Source: Tubiluchus corallicola
Taxonomy: Eukaryota > Priapulida > Priapulimorpha > Priapulimorphida > Tubiluchidae
Direction: 5' to 3'
Assembly (NCBI GenBank): GCA_030141605.1
Contig: JAQGDQ010000258.1
Location: forward strand, 1 to 27,500
Length of the DNA stretch: 27,500 nucleotides
Within the stretch, counting starts at the first letter, position 1. Each line of letters opens with the position of its first letter. The position numbers and the translations under genes are program-made. Shown in pieces: positions 17,745 through 26,732 of this stretch. The notes below the pieces were generated by a model. That model was not told where the DNA came from. It saw only the letters and a program-made list of their open reading frames with translations, and searched no databases.

Positions 17745-18140
17745 TTACATTAGGTTTACTTTGGAATTCTCTACCATTACAGGTTAAACAAATCAAGTCC
17801 CTATCAGCATTTAAAACATAATTAAAATCACTAATATTAACCAGATATGAAATACCATCACACCAGTACGACAACATACACACTAATTCAGAATTCATAT
17901 ATCCACGGCCATATTAATTAAATCATAATTTTTACATTTTTTTGTGCATAGTTGTAAATATGTTTGATTTTATTCGTCGTCACTTTCCATTACTGCACAG
18001 TAGTTTAGATTGCACTGACGCATTTGCCTTTAGCAGTGTAAGTTTTTATTAACTAACACTGATTGATCATCTCTGTAAAGTTTTTATCAGTGATTATCAA
18101 TGTATTTTAATGGCAAGTAAAGATTATTATTATATATATA
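17745..18140 (+). mobile_element. 5'-truncated non-LTR retrotransposon (LINE) end
   Basis: From about 17750 the plus strand reads LWNSLPLQVKQIKSLSAFKT, then a stop, then LKSLI. This is the familiar C-terminal signature of CR1/L2/RTE-like reverse-transcriptase proteins (W-N-S-L-P...S-L-x-x-F-K-x-x-L-K). About 250 bp of AT-rich 3' untranslated sequence follows, ending AAGTAAAGATTATTATTATA. It is a dead copy: the reading frame has a stop and the rest of the element is missing. The orientation is opposite to the cadherin gene. Confidence 0.7.
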
Positions 18141-18547
18141 ACTGAATCGCAGAAAGTTTTAGCACATGTACAAGCTGCTAACTAAAAGCAATCTCTTTAA
18201 GAAACACACAACCAAATACAGTTTGAAACCAATGCAAGCTGTGGCTGATTTTTCATACAAACCGAAAGCAGTTTCGTCATTACGCAATGTTAAGAATTCA
18301 CGATGGCGCTATAGACAACAAAATTATACTTGTAAATTGAAAACAAAAATGATTTAACATATTCATTTATTGACCATTTACAAGCCATACAATTACAATT
18401 ATAATTACAAGTTACAAAAACTGTGTTATAATTACATAAAGTTACAGTTACATAAACAATGCAATACACTACAATGAAGAAAAAACTGCACACACAAGAC
18501 ACCGCACATCTGGTATAATCGTCAACGCAACCCACAATAAAACATGG
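18141..18547. other. Intron 9, middle part, no gene supported
   Basis: A 63-codon plus-strand frame and an 81-codon minus-strand frame overlap here; neither has known homology or splice context. The text around 18385-18460 is made of degenerate repeats of ATTACAATTA and AGTTACA. Confidence 0.4.
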
Positions 18548-18591
18548 TAATAATAATAATAATTCTAATAATAGTAGTAGTAGTAGTAGTA

Positions 18592-18631
<40 letters not shown>
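18548..18631. repeat. (TAA)n/(TAG)n trinucleotide array
   Basis: TAATAATAAT, then TAGTAGTAGT, then TAATAATAA again, about 85 bp. Confidence 0.97.
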
Positions 18632-18632
<1 letters not shown>

Positions 18633-19113
18633 CAGTATTTACAGTGGTTAAATATTACAATTATATTATATTATGTTAAGTTATTTTACAATGTTTAGTA
18701 CACAACTTTATCTAATATAATAGATACAATAACCTAGAGTATCCTCGTACGCAACATGCTAGTTTGTTGAGACGAACTCAGCAGGAACGGGAAAACGAGG
18801 ATGAATTTCGAAAAAGAAGAAAACCACTTGCAAGATTTCTGTACTGTGTCCACGACAGCTACGACTATGGAACAGGTGCTGTGACGGTAAAGACACCTTC
18901 ATATCAGCAGCGAATTTATACCTGATAACCAGTCCTATGCTACGCTTGCTCTGATAGTATACAAACGCATCAGAATTAGTTGATCTCTCAACACGAATCT
19001 TTACAACACAGTTAATGCGTTTAGATTTTTTAATACAAACCAGGCGGCTAACATATTCATCTAATTGTACAATTCTCTCTTTCTCAAAACAAGCAAAGAA
19101 ATCGAGTTCTCAC
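18632..19113. other. Intron 9 part next to exon 9
   Basis: A region of more balanced composition (about 18745-18930) has a plus-strand open stretch of some 65 codons, with REREN and KRRK-like charged text, ending at a stop near 18922. I cannot tie it to a family and see no start or promoter. It might be an old element fragment. Confidence 0.35.
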
Positions 19114-19212
19114 CTCCGCATCAACAAGATTGTTATTTTCATCCCTTCCTTCAACGTAAGAATCCAAGTAATAGAGAAGAGAGCTTGAACTGTCTGGATC
19201 CGTGGCTACCAA
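19114..19212 (-). CDS. Cadherin exon 9: DPD motif of EC-e
   Basis: 99 nt, 33 codons, phase 0 at both ends; acceptor ATTTCAG, donor GAG|GTGAGA; composite residues 394-426. It starts LVATDPDSSSSLLYYLD, containing the DxD-type site and the strand normally written N-x-x-h-x-Y. It then carries a hydrophilic loop, EGRDENNNLVDAE, which lengthens EC-e to about 121 residues. Being symmetric (0-0) and a multiple of three, it could be skipped without breaking the frame, which would remove the DxD calcium site. No evidence in the sequence shows that it is skipped. Confidence 0.92.
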
Positions 19213-19785
19213 CTGAAATATTTAGCAAACTTTTGTTATAAGATAATGCTTACTGTTATAAGATAAAGTTGTTTTTCTTCTTTTTCTTTGATTCCGAATA
19301 AAAGCGAGCACTGAAATCAAAGGCGTATCAAGACTTCACGATGCCGCAGGCTGATGGTTCTGTCCCTCCCATCTCTATTGTGAATTTATGGTTGTTTATG
19401 TAATGAGCAGATTAAATAACTACTTGTGGTGTGTTAGAAACACTATTAACCTAGTTTCTATGTCATTATTAATTACACGTATTTGCATAGCGCTTATATT
19501 CAAGCAGGCTGAGCAACTGCTTGTTGTGTAATAGCTTGCACCTGTTCGTTATGTGGCACTTATATAAAAACAGCCCTCAGTAAATGTCTGTGGTGTGTTA
19601 TAAAATGTGCCGTTTACATGAATATGAAAGTATACACATTTTCGGAGGAGGATAAAAATAATTTCTAAAATGTGACGCCCCTCAAACTTTGGCACCCTAG
19701 GCTATATCCTAGATACGCCCCAATATAAAAGATGGCCAGCTATTTTTAACAGAAATAGTACACAGAAAAGACCCATTATTTCTAC
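19213..19785. other. Intron 8, no recognised feature
   Basis: AT-rich, non-coding. A GTTATAAGATAA motif is doubled near 19233-19267. No element ends. Confidence 0.45.
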
Positions 19786-19948
19786 CTGCATTATAAAGCT
19801 GTAAAGATTGGACTTTTCTACAACTTCACTATCGTATCTGCTCTGATCGAACTCCGGATCTTTATTATTAACATCAATGACTGTAATGTTGACTACGGTC
19901 GTACCATCGAGCTGTGGGATTCCAGCATCTACTGCCATTACTGTCAAA
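19786..19948 (-). CDS. Cadherin exon 8: end of EC-d, linker DVNNKDP, start of EC-e
   Basis: 163 nt, acceptor TATTTCAG, donor CAG|GTAGAA, entering in phase 2 and leaving in phase 0; composite residues 339-393. SLTVMAVDAGIPQLDGTT is the conserved last third of a cadherin repeat. The linker at 364-370 reads DVNNKDP: the canonical second D becomes N and the next N becomes K. A basic residue at this spot should weaken calcium binding at the EC-d/EC-e joint; this is inference from the family motif. EC-e then begins with EFDQSRYDSEVVEKS. The open frame continues into flanking intron at both ends; the splice sites and phase set the borders given. Confidence 0.94.
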
Positions 19949-20225
19949 CTGAAATAAGCAAGGTAAAATGGAGAATTAAACAAGATCGACATGTTAACAG
20001 AGGTTTCAGTACAATGTAAGGTAATGAACAAATAAAGTTAACGTGTAAATAAACTTTATTATCAGATAATCCTGAAAAACAACTTGAATTTCATAAAGAC
20101 ATAAAGACAACTGTCTCAACGCTTTAAGAAACCACAATTTTAATCTAAAGAAGTGAGAAAATATCTAAGATGTAAAACACCAGTCTCTAAGAATGATTTG
20201 CGTCACAGAATTATCACTTCTAAGA

Positions 20226-20860
20226 ATTGGACTTGAATGTCCCGATCATGTTCAACCACTTAGTCTGGGGCAATATGAAACCGTCCGAAGTCAGTTCTCT
20301 ATTCAGTTACTTAACAGGTCCAGCACTGCTTAACTTCGATTGCTCCATGTTCAAACACTTAGTCTCTATCAAAAGGTGAATAGCCGAGGCAATATGGCAA
20401 TATGAAACCTTCCAAAGTCAGTTCTCCATTCATTTGCCTAACAGGTCCAGCACTGCTTGACTTCGATTGCTATCATGTTCAAACACTTAGTCTCCATCAA
20501 AACATAAGTAGCGGCAATATGGCAATATGAAACCTTCCAAAGTCAGTTCTCTTTTCATTTACTCAACAGGTCCAGCACTGCTTGACTTCGATTGCTACCA
20601 TGTTCAAACACTTACTCTCCATCAAAACATAAGTAGCGGCAATACGGCAATATGAAACCTTCCAAAGTCAGTTCTCTATTCATTTACTCAACAGGTCCAG
20701 CACTGCTTGACTTCGATTGCTACCATGTTCAAACACTTAGTCTTCATCAAAACGTAAGTAGCTGGGGCAATATGGCAATATGAAGCCTTCCGAAGACAGT
20801 TCTGCATTCATTTACTCACCAGGTTCAGTAATGCTTAACTTCGATTGCTAACCATCACCA
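20226..20860. repeat. Tandem repeat, about 125-bp unit, 5 imperfect copies
   Basis: The anchor GTTCAAACACTTA occurs near 20349, 20477, 20602 and 20727, with an earlier variant near 20250, giving steps of 99, 128, 125 and 125 bp. Each unit also has GGCAATATGAAACC, TCCAAAGTCAGTTCTC and GGTCCAGCACTGCTTGACTT. The outer copies are the most diverged, as expected for unequal exchange. It lies in intron 7. Confidence 0.92.
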
Positions 20861-20972
20861 TCACAGTGGCCACTCAACTATTGTAGTCAGTTGGGCCATG
20901 AAAAACCCCATTGCTTTCAAACCTGTATGGGTCTTTTGGGCTCAACCCTTTGGAAGCAAATTAAATCCATAC

Positions 20973-21138
20973 CTGTAATAGTCGACAAAGTTGTTAGCAA
21001 CGAGATCCAGGTTTGCATGAGGTGCGATGGTGATGTTACCATCGTCAGGATCAGCTTCAAACTTATCAATTCCACCGTCTATCACCCTGTATGTTATTAG
21101 TCCATTCAGCGGAGTGGGATCTTTATCATGTGCAGTCA
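20973..21138 (-). CDS. Cadherin exon 7: body of EC-d
   Basis: 166 nt, acceptor TTTTACAG, donor CAG|GTATGG, entering in phase 1 and leaving in phase 2; composite residues 284-339. It encodes VTAHDKDPTPLNGLITYRV, giving HDKD at the DxD site and the N-G-L-I-T-Y strand, then FEADPDDGNITI, the centre turn. It ends with ANLDLVANNFVDYY. The LDRE segment is replaced by LDLVANN, so it lacks the usual basic and acidic residues. The split serine codon joins to LTVMAVDAG in the next exon. Confidence 0.94.
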
Positions 21139-21255
21139 CTGTAAAATCATATTGAAACATTTTTTAAAATAGTTGATTGAAATTAAATTTAATATAACGA
21201 GAAATGAAATACAAAATGCCATATATTATTTTTACTGGTATATATATATATATAA

Positions 21256-21661
21256 GATTCGAGGCTACAGCTTCGACGAGGGCACCATTTGCGGCGATCT
21301 ATACATCAAACAAAAGGTCTCGGTCTAGTGTCGTGGCATTGGGAGTTCATTTTTCGAATCGGGGCCACCGGGACGAACGGGGCGGCGAAAAACCTCCAAA
21401 AATGGCCATTTTTCGGCAGTTTTTTGCAAAACGTATACCCCTTATTTCTGAAGAACTGGAATGGGCACTGAGTGGTGCCAGTCCTGGATAGATAGCCCGT
21501 TCAGCGGTGTGTGTCATAGGCATATTTAGAATTCCCGAGAGGGCCACAGCGTCCCGCAACGGGCGTTTTCCCGGACCCAACTCGCGATTTTTTCGAAATT
21601 TTGACCAAACAGCATGCAGAAAAAACGTTCTGGCGGCGCCTGGTGGGACTCTCGGAAGGAG
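21256..21661. mobile_element. GC-rich 406-bp insertion with possible target duplication
   Basis: It begins GATTCGAGGC, ends CGGAAGGAG, and is much richer in G and C than the DNA on either side. It is flanked by ATATATAA at 21248-21255 and again at 21662-21669, which could be an 8-bp target duplication, though such a TA-rich word can repeat by chance. No clear terminal inverted repeat was found. TTTTTCGAATCGGG near 21352 is weakly B-box-like. Four open frames cross it but none resembles a known protein. Confidence 0.45.
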
Positions 21662-21787
21662 ATATATAACTCTTTAGAAAGAGGAAGAACAGGGCTACAC
21701 GATGATGTGGGCCATGCTTTGTTAAATTAATTCTGTAATTATTTGATTCAGTATTCACGTCACATAAATGGTGTAACAAAAAAAAGG

Positions 21788-22125
21788 CAACGAAACTTGA
21801 CCTCTGATACTTCATCGTCATATTTAAACAGAGAACAAAAGCAAAGATCTTGACCTTGACCTTGACTTCAAATATCTCATCTTCACATTCATGCCAAGCA
21901 AACAGTAGAACAAAAATGAAGGCAGTCATCTTGACCTCTGACACTGCATCTTCATATTCGTGTCAAGTAATCGGCAAATAAAACAAAGATCGTGACCTTG
22001 ACCTTGACTTCAAATATCTCATCTTCACATTCATTCCAAGCAAACAGTAGAACAAAAATGAAGGCAGTCATCTTGACCTCTGACACTGCATCTTCATATT
22101 CGTGTCAAGTAATCGCCAAAATCAT
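21788..22125. repeat. Imperfect tandem repeat, about 142-bp unit, with nuclear-receptor half-sites
   Basis: Two close copies (21850-21990 and 21992-22122) and one older partial copy from 21788. TGACCTTGACCTTGACTTC starts at about 21851 and 21993, and CTTGACCTCTGA is present three times. On the minus strand these read AGGTCA and TCAAGGTCA, the half-sites used by nuclear receptors such as the SF-1/FTZ-F1 and ERR types. Confidence 0.8.
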
Positions 22126-22293
22126 CTCCACAAACTTTAGACTAACCTACGTCTAAAACACCGACTATTAACACTTTACCAGGCAGCAAAGAAAAGCATT
22201 AGAAAAACCAAATATTATGAGAGAACGAATTGACAAAAACTTTCGTGTATTTTAAAAAATCTGCGACGAGTTTAAAATAGCAATAACATTTAC

Positions 22294-22384
22294 CTTGCAC
22301 AATAAACTTTGGTGAAACGTCGTCCTCTCTCACCTCACCACTGTAAAAATTCTTCTCAAATATAGGAGCATTGTCGTTGACGTC
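22294..22384 (-). CDS. Cadherin exon 6: canonical linker DVNDNAP, start of EC-d
   Basis: The shortest exon, 91 nt, with a TTGTTTAG acceptor and an AAG|GTAAAT donor, entering in phase 0 and leaving in phase 1; composite residues 254-284. It begins directly with DVNDNAP (254-260), the fully canonical calcium linker. IFEKNFYSGEVRED and FIVQ follow, the first two strands of EC-d with its glutamate (GEVRED). It is joined without gap to exon 5 (VIYVE + DVNDNAP). The long CTAACACTACA-type array begins about 95 nt upstream of its acceptor. Confidence 0.94.
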
Positions 22385-22480
22385 CTAAACAAAAATAACT
22401 AACCATTAATACTCTAGTAAAAACTGATGAAATTTGTTGTTTTTAACAATCACACTAACTAAGCATAACACTTATATTTA

Positions 22481-22989
22481 TACTAACACTAACACTAACA
22501 CTACACTACCACTAACACTAATACCGACACTACACTAACACTAACACCAACACTCCACTAACACTAACACTACACTACACTACACTACACTACACTAACA
22601 CTCATACTACACTAACACTACACTAACACCGACACTACACTAACACTACACTACACTAACACTAACACCGACACTACACTACACTAACACCGACAGTACA
22701 CTACACTAACACCGACAGTACACTACAATACACTAACACTACACTAACAATAACACTACACTAACAATAACACTACACTAACACTACACTAACCCCAACA
22801 CTACACTAACACTACACTCATACTACACTAACACTAACACTACACTAACCCTAACACTACACTAACACTACACTAACACTGACACTACACTACACTACAC
22901 TAACACTACACTAGCACTACACTGACCCTAACACTACACTAACCCTAGCACTACACTAGCACTAACACTAACACTACACTATAATAACA
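22481..22989. repeat. (CTAACA)n/(CTACA)n mixed array
   Basis: About 500 bp of CTAACACTACACTAACAC-type text, mixing 6-bp CTAACA and 5-bp CTACA words with occasional CTAACCC and CCGACA. It is on average close to, but not the same as, telomere-type CCCTAA. It lies in intron 5, about 95 nt upstream of the exon 6 acceptor. Confidence 0.95.
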
Positions 22990-23221
22990 CTATTTATTGT
23001 GATACTTATTAAACACCTGCATTTCTTCTTCTTCTTTTTTTCACTTATGCTATCATTATTACACAACAATTCACATTTTGACTTTTTTCACATTGTCACA
23101 AGAAGACTAGTGAAGACTAAAGGTAAAAAGTTCTCTGTTTCAACTTAACTAATTAATTAATTAATTTAGATGAAGAAACTATAAAGTTTAATGAGTCATA
23201 ATCATTAATCAACAAATTTAC
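22990..23221. other. Intron 5 remainder next to exon 5
   Basis: AT-rich with TTAATTAATTAATT near 23151. No gene. Confidence 0.5.
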
Positions 23222-23379
23222 CTCAACGTATATCACAACATTCGCTGTACCGTTTAACCGCGGGTCACCGTGATCTACAGCAATAATGGTGAAGTTGAAA
23301 TGACGATACAAGTCGACTTCGTCATAAGTTTCTTCATCCATTTCTTCGTAATTCACAGGTGTTGCTGCTAATATCTCAC
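23222..23379 (-). CDS. Cadherin exon 5: second half of EC-c
   Basis: 158 nt, entered in phase 1 from a TTACAG acceptor and left in phase 0 at GAG|GTAAAT; composite residues 202-253. A very acidic loop (about twelve Asp/Glu between residues 212 and 224) takes the place of the LDRE segment. It is followed by HFNFTIIAVDHGDPRLNG, an excellent match to the conserved 'F-x-hhVxAxDxGxPxL' stretch of cadherin repeats, and the last strand ANVVIYVE. The acidic loop probably supplies the calcium ligands, but this is inference. An array of GATA/GACA tetranucleotides begins about 100 nt upstream of its acceptor. Confidence 0.94.
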
Positions 23380-23479
23380 CTGTAATTAAAAATCATTCAC
23401 AGTTACTCGTTAGACAGATGAACTAGAGCAACTTGGTGGTGGCAGCAACCGTTGGTGGGGTGGTACCAATATAATACAA

Positions 23480-23553
23480 TAGACAGATGGACAGACAGAC
23501 AATGAGATAGATAGACAAATAGATAGACAGATACAGACAGACAGTAGACAATG

Positions 23554-23588
<35 letters not shown>

Positions 23589-23645
23589 TAGATAGACAGA
23601 CAGACAGAGACAGATACACAGACAGACAGATAAATAGACGAATAA

Positions 23646-23680
<35 letters not shown>

Positions 23681-23856
23681 CAGACAGATACAGACAGAAA
23701 GACAGACAGCTAGATAGAGAGATAAAAAGATAGACAGATAGATAGTTTGACAGATAGGCAAACAGATAGATTGTTAGATTATTAGAGACAGATAGACAGA
23801 CAGACAGAGACACAGAGAGACAGATAGACAGACAGACAGAGAGACAGACAGATAGA
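23480..23856. repeat. (GATA)n/(GACA)n tetranucleotide array
   Basis: About 375 bp of AGATAGAT and GACAGACAG words interleaved. The minus-strand frames of 69-168 codons rich in Leu, Ser, Cys and Tyr come entirely from it. It starts about 100 nt from the exon 5 acceptor. Confidence 0.97.
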
Positions 23857-24511
23857 TTTTGGTATGGTAGGAACAATTTGTAACAATAGATGTCACTAAA
23901 AACAAACAACAGTGCTAAAGTCAGGGTATCAGGGTATTATGGGGACCCTACTCTCTTGCAGTGACTGAACATTTTCTAAGTCTGCAGTAGCAAAAAAATT
24001 CATGTAGCAGTGTTTTCTGCTTGGTTTGCAAATTATTCACGTGAAGTTCTAAATAATTTCGCCTGACCTTCACCATTTCTCCGTGAATTTTGGACTTTTT
24101 TCTTGAACGAACCTCGCACCGCATGTTTGTGACATATTAACTCGAGCAGGCTCGGGCCGTCACTCTGTAAACACTATGTCTTTCATGGGGCAGTACACCT
24201 CTCTATGGTGAAGCGGGCCTAATTGGAAAAGGTTATCTCTTATCAAAGTGTTATGATTGGAACAGTCAAAACAGAAAAGCGATTTACCTTAAAATAAACA
24301 GTCTTGAGCTCTAAACTCGCAGCTCAGTGTATTTTTAACAACACAGTTACAACAACCAATACAAAATGATCGTAGAAGAGAGCCATTACAAAAGACAATA
24401 ACACAACCTAATCGCCAGTGCCATCTTCTGTTAAGAGTGCACACTAAATTTGCTGTGACATTTGCAAGAAGCTTAATTTCACTGGTAAATATGCAACTAT
24501 CAAATTTTTAC
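23857..24511. other. Intron 4 remainder, no recognised feature
   Basis: More balanced composition between about 24060 and 24230. No repeat, no terminal inverted repeats and no coding homology seen. Confidence 0.45.
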
Positions 24512-24626
24512 CTGATTCTTCATTAACACTGAAATTTCCACCAGGTGAAAGACTGTCAGTGCTGCCATCTTCATGTAGAAAGAAGTAACTAATGTCACTG
24601 TTGGGAGGTAAATCAAGATCTGTCGC
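24512..24626 (-). CDS. Cadherin exon 4: DLD motif of EC-c
   Basis: 115 nt between a TTTCCAG acceptor and a CAG|GTAAAA donor, leaving in phase 1; composite residues 163-201. It starts ATDLDLPPNSDISYFF, which contains the DxD-type calcium site (DLD) and the N-S-x-I-S-Y pattern of cadherin strand C. It ends with FSVNEESG, the centre turn of the repeat. The preceding exon ends FFVQ, and V-Q-A-T-D-L-D across the junction is the standard cadherin sequence, confirming the splice. Between the two conserved blocks is a Ser/Asp/Gly loop of about 12 residues. Confidence 0.94.
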
Positions 24627-24738
24627 CTGGAAACACAAAAATGATGCGTGATGAAACTTGAATCTAAGGAACGTGGTTGTTTACTTTTTGTACATTCAAA
24701 TTTTGAATAACAAAACTTTCAAGGTGAGGCCTACTCAC

Positions 24739-24885
24739 CTGCACAAAAAATGGCCGTCGAAACTCTGGCGGTTTTCCTTTATCTTCACTGATGAATTGTT
24801 CGTAATCGTCGAGGAATTGTGGAGCATTGTTGTTGATATCTGTGATGGTGATGCTTATGGTTGTGCTGTTACGGTTACCGTTACC
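24739..24885 (-). CDS. Cadherin exon 3: end of EC-b, linker DINNNAP, start of EC-c
   Basis: 147 nt, 49 codons, phase 0 at both ends. Acceptor TTTCCAG, donor CAG|GTGAGT. It covers composite residues 114-162. A short Asn/Gly-rich loop (GNGNRNSTT) is followed by the edge strand ISITITD and the linker DINNNAP (129-135), in which the fourth position is N instead of D. EC-c then starts with QFLDDYEQFISED, whose glutamate is the expected ligand. A charged insertion, KGKPPEFRRP, lies between this glutamate and the next strand, which partly explains why EC-c is long (125 residues). The following intron is the shortest here, 112 nt. Confidence 0.94.
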
Positions 24886-25004
24886 CTGGAAACAAAAAAC
24901 AACAACAAAAGCTAAAACAGTGAGGTGACAGCAAATAGTGTGATTACAAGTTTCATTGTTGTGCCTGATTAAAGGAAGACAGGATGATTAAAATCTGATT
25001 AACG

Positions 25005-25195
25005 ACGGACAAGCCCAACTAATGATGACATCACAAACTAACATAATTTTCAACAGTAAGGATATTCTGCGAGCGTGTTGCATGTGTTTGCGAAAGCGAA
25101 AATTGAAGTACAATGTTACTGTAAGATATTCAATGTGTTGTACTAAAACTAGGAAAGTTTTAAGGAGAAAATTCAAACTTCAAATTTCTATTGAC
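25005..25195 (-). mobile_element. Unclassified interspersed repeat, family B, copy 2
   Basis: The inverted partner of 10945-11130. CTAACATAATTTTCAAC near 25039 is the reverse complement of GTTGAAAATTATGTTAG near 11082. It is followed after about 30 bp by family C copies, whereas copy 1 is followed by the MITE. Confidence 0.65.
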
Positions 25196-25225
25196 GCTTG
25201 ATAATAGAGCCGATAGAAAAATGAA

Positions 25226-25480
25226 CTTCAGGACCGCACCATGCAAAATAGGTCTTATAAAACCTGTGACTTTTCTGCTACTGTATGAATACAGACATAA
25301 CTAAATGATTACAAATTAGGTACTGTTCCGTTCAGAAGAATCTTGACTATCCAATCATGCTATGCGACAAACATTTATAAGTGATTTAATTGGATAAAAT
25401 TTAGAACAATACGCCCTTTTCAGGCACTCCAACTTGAGTAGCTTAGTCTGGTGTGCACTTGCGTGATCGTACACGCTATT
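25226..25480 (+). mobile_element. Unclassified interspersed repeat, family C, copy 2
   Basis: Begins CTTCAGGACCG like copy 1 and continues TTTTCTGCTACTGTATGA, ACAGACATAACTAAATGATT and TAGCTTAGTCTGGTG up to GCGTGATCGTACACGC. It lacks the last part of copy 1. Confidence 0.65.
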
Positions 25481-25514
25481 TTAATTTCTCTTTGGCTGGT
25501 CAGTTGGTTTTTCA

Positions 25515-25780
25515 TGATAACAAATTATGTACTGTTCTATTCAGGAGAATCTCGACTATCCAATCATGCTATTTTTTCAACATTTATAAGTGATTTAACT
25601 AGATAAAATTAAGAACAATACACCCCTTTTCAGGCACTCCAACTTAGCTTATTGACTAGCTTAGTCTGGTGTGCACTTGCGTGATTGTACACACTAATTT
25701 ATTGATTGCCTGCTTGCCACAGCTGAAGAGAAATGTCTGCTGTACAGAGTTCCAGGAAAAACCAACCGATCAGCAAGAAG
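25515..25780 (+). mobile_element. Unclassified interspersed repeat, family C, copy 3
   Basis: Starts inside the family sequence at about GATAACAAATTATGTACTGT and goes on to TTGATTGCCTGCTTGCC and TTCCAGGAAAAACCAAC, which are also in copy 1. Copies 2 and 3 are about 35 bp apart in the same direction, so they may be a local tandem duplication of one insertion. Confidence 0.65.
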
Positions 25781-25912
25781 TCCAGGAAAACAAATCGAAC
25801 AACCAAATAATATAAAAATTAAGAACCTGGGACATAAGATTTGGTTTTCGTGACGTTTTTCAAATAAACAATTTACTGAGCTAGCACTACGACACTACAG
25901 CACTAATCTTAC

Positions 25913-26018
25913 CATCTCATCGACTGCATCAACAGTAAGAAAGTAATTATCTTGCTCCAAACGAAGTATTTTGTCATCATTAACCGTCAGAATGCCAGTT
26001 TCCTCATCCATGGAAAAC
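25913..26018 (-). CDS. Cadherin exon 2: middle of EC-b
   Basis: This 106-nt exon lies between a GCTTTAG acceptor and an ATG|GTAAGA donor and covers composite residues 79-113. It encodes FSMDEETGILTV, the usual 'F-D-TG-I-V' centre of a cadherin repeat, then LRLEQDNYFLTVDAVDE, the strand where LDRE normally sits. Here LEQD replaces LDRE, so one of the usual acidic calcium ligands is altered. The donor leaves the frame at phase 0. The exon is too short to stand as an open frame on its own; it was found by splice sites and by phase with its neighbours. Confidence 0.93.
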
Positions 26019-26732
26019 CTAAAGCCAGTTTCACATGAATCCAGCATTTATAGTAAAGTGCTGTTCACACATTCAGTAAACAACATGCCGGTCATCAATA
26101 AAATACCGAGGAAAATATGATACTAACCTTTTTTTGTATATCTTACATACATTTGTATGTATTAAGTCAAAATTAAGTGTTTTATGAAAAAAACAAAAAA
26201 GAATCTATTGAAGTTATGTTTAAATCCAGTAGGTGGCTCTTCCTGATGAAGATCCGGGCTTGGCAACAGAACAAACTCAAAGCAAAATGACTGCTTCCAC
26301 AAGTTAAACTATCGGAGTTTGAAAATACAAGTTTTTTACAATTGCTGCACTAGTTTTCAGACAGAAAAGAAGGCACGGGGTTATAAAATTAAATTTTTAG
26401 AATTTTTTGAACATTTTCTTCATAATTTGATGCTAGAATATAAAAGTCCAATAAATTTAGCGTTTGTTTACATAAGAAACAAAATATGAACATTAGACCA
26501 AATTTTCGGTGCATTCTACTTTGAAGCATCATTACGCAGGTTCAACTATGCCGACTTATGGATGGTTTTGGTTTGCAAGCATACACATTTGGACACAGAG
26601 AGTTTTGTAAAAAACATAACGCTGATCATTATTGCCAAAAAGCATTTTTACATTCTGTGATACTTGCATTCATATCAAAAATTCATGCTAGTACTCCATA
26701 CCACACAAATGAACATCATATAATCACTATAC
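26019..26732. other. Intron 1 of window, no recognised feature
   Basis: 714 nt, AT-rich. The plus-strand 91-codon frame at 26558-26833 overlaps exon 1 in antisense and has no known homology. No repeat seen. Confidence 0.5.

Noticed and set aside
18716-18922. Plus-strand open stretch of about 65 codons with charged residues
   Set aside because: No start context, no homology that I recognise, no splice partners; length is within chance range.
21204-21944. Open frames across the GC-rich insertion and downstream repeat
   Set aside because: Four overlapping frames on both strands without homology; explained by high GC content with few stops.
23403-23909. Minus-strand frames of 69-168 codons rich in Leu, Ser, Cys and Tyr
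   Set aside because: Produced by the GATA/GACA array.
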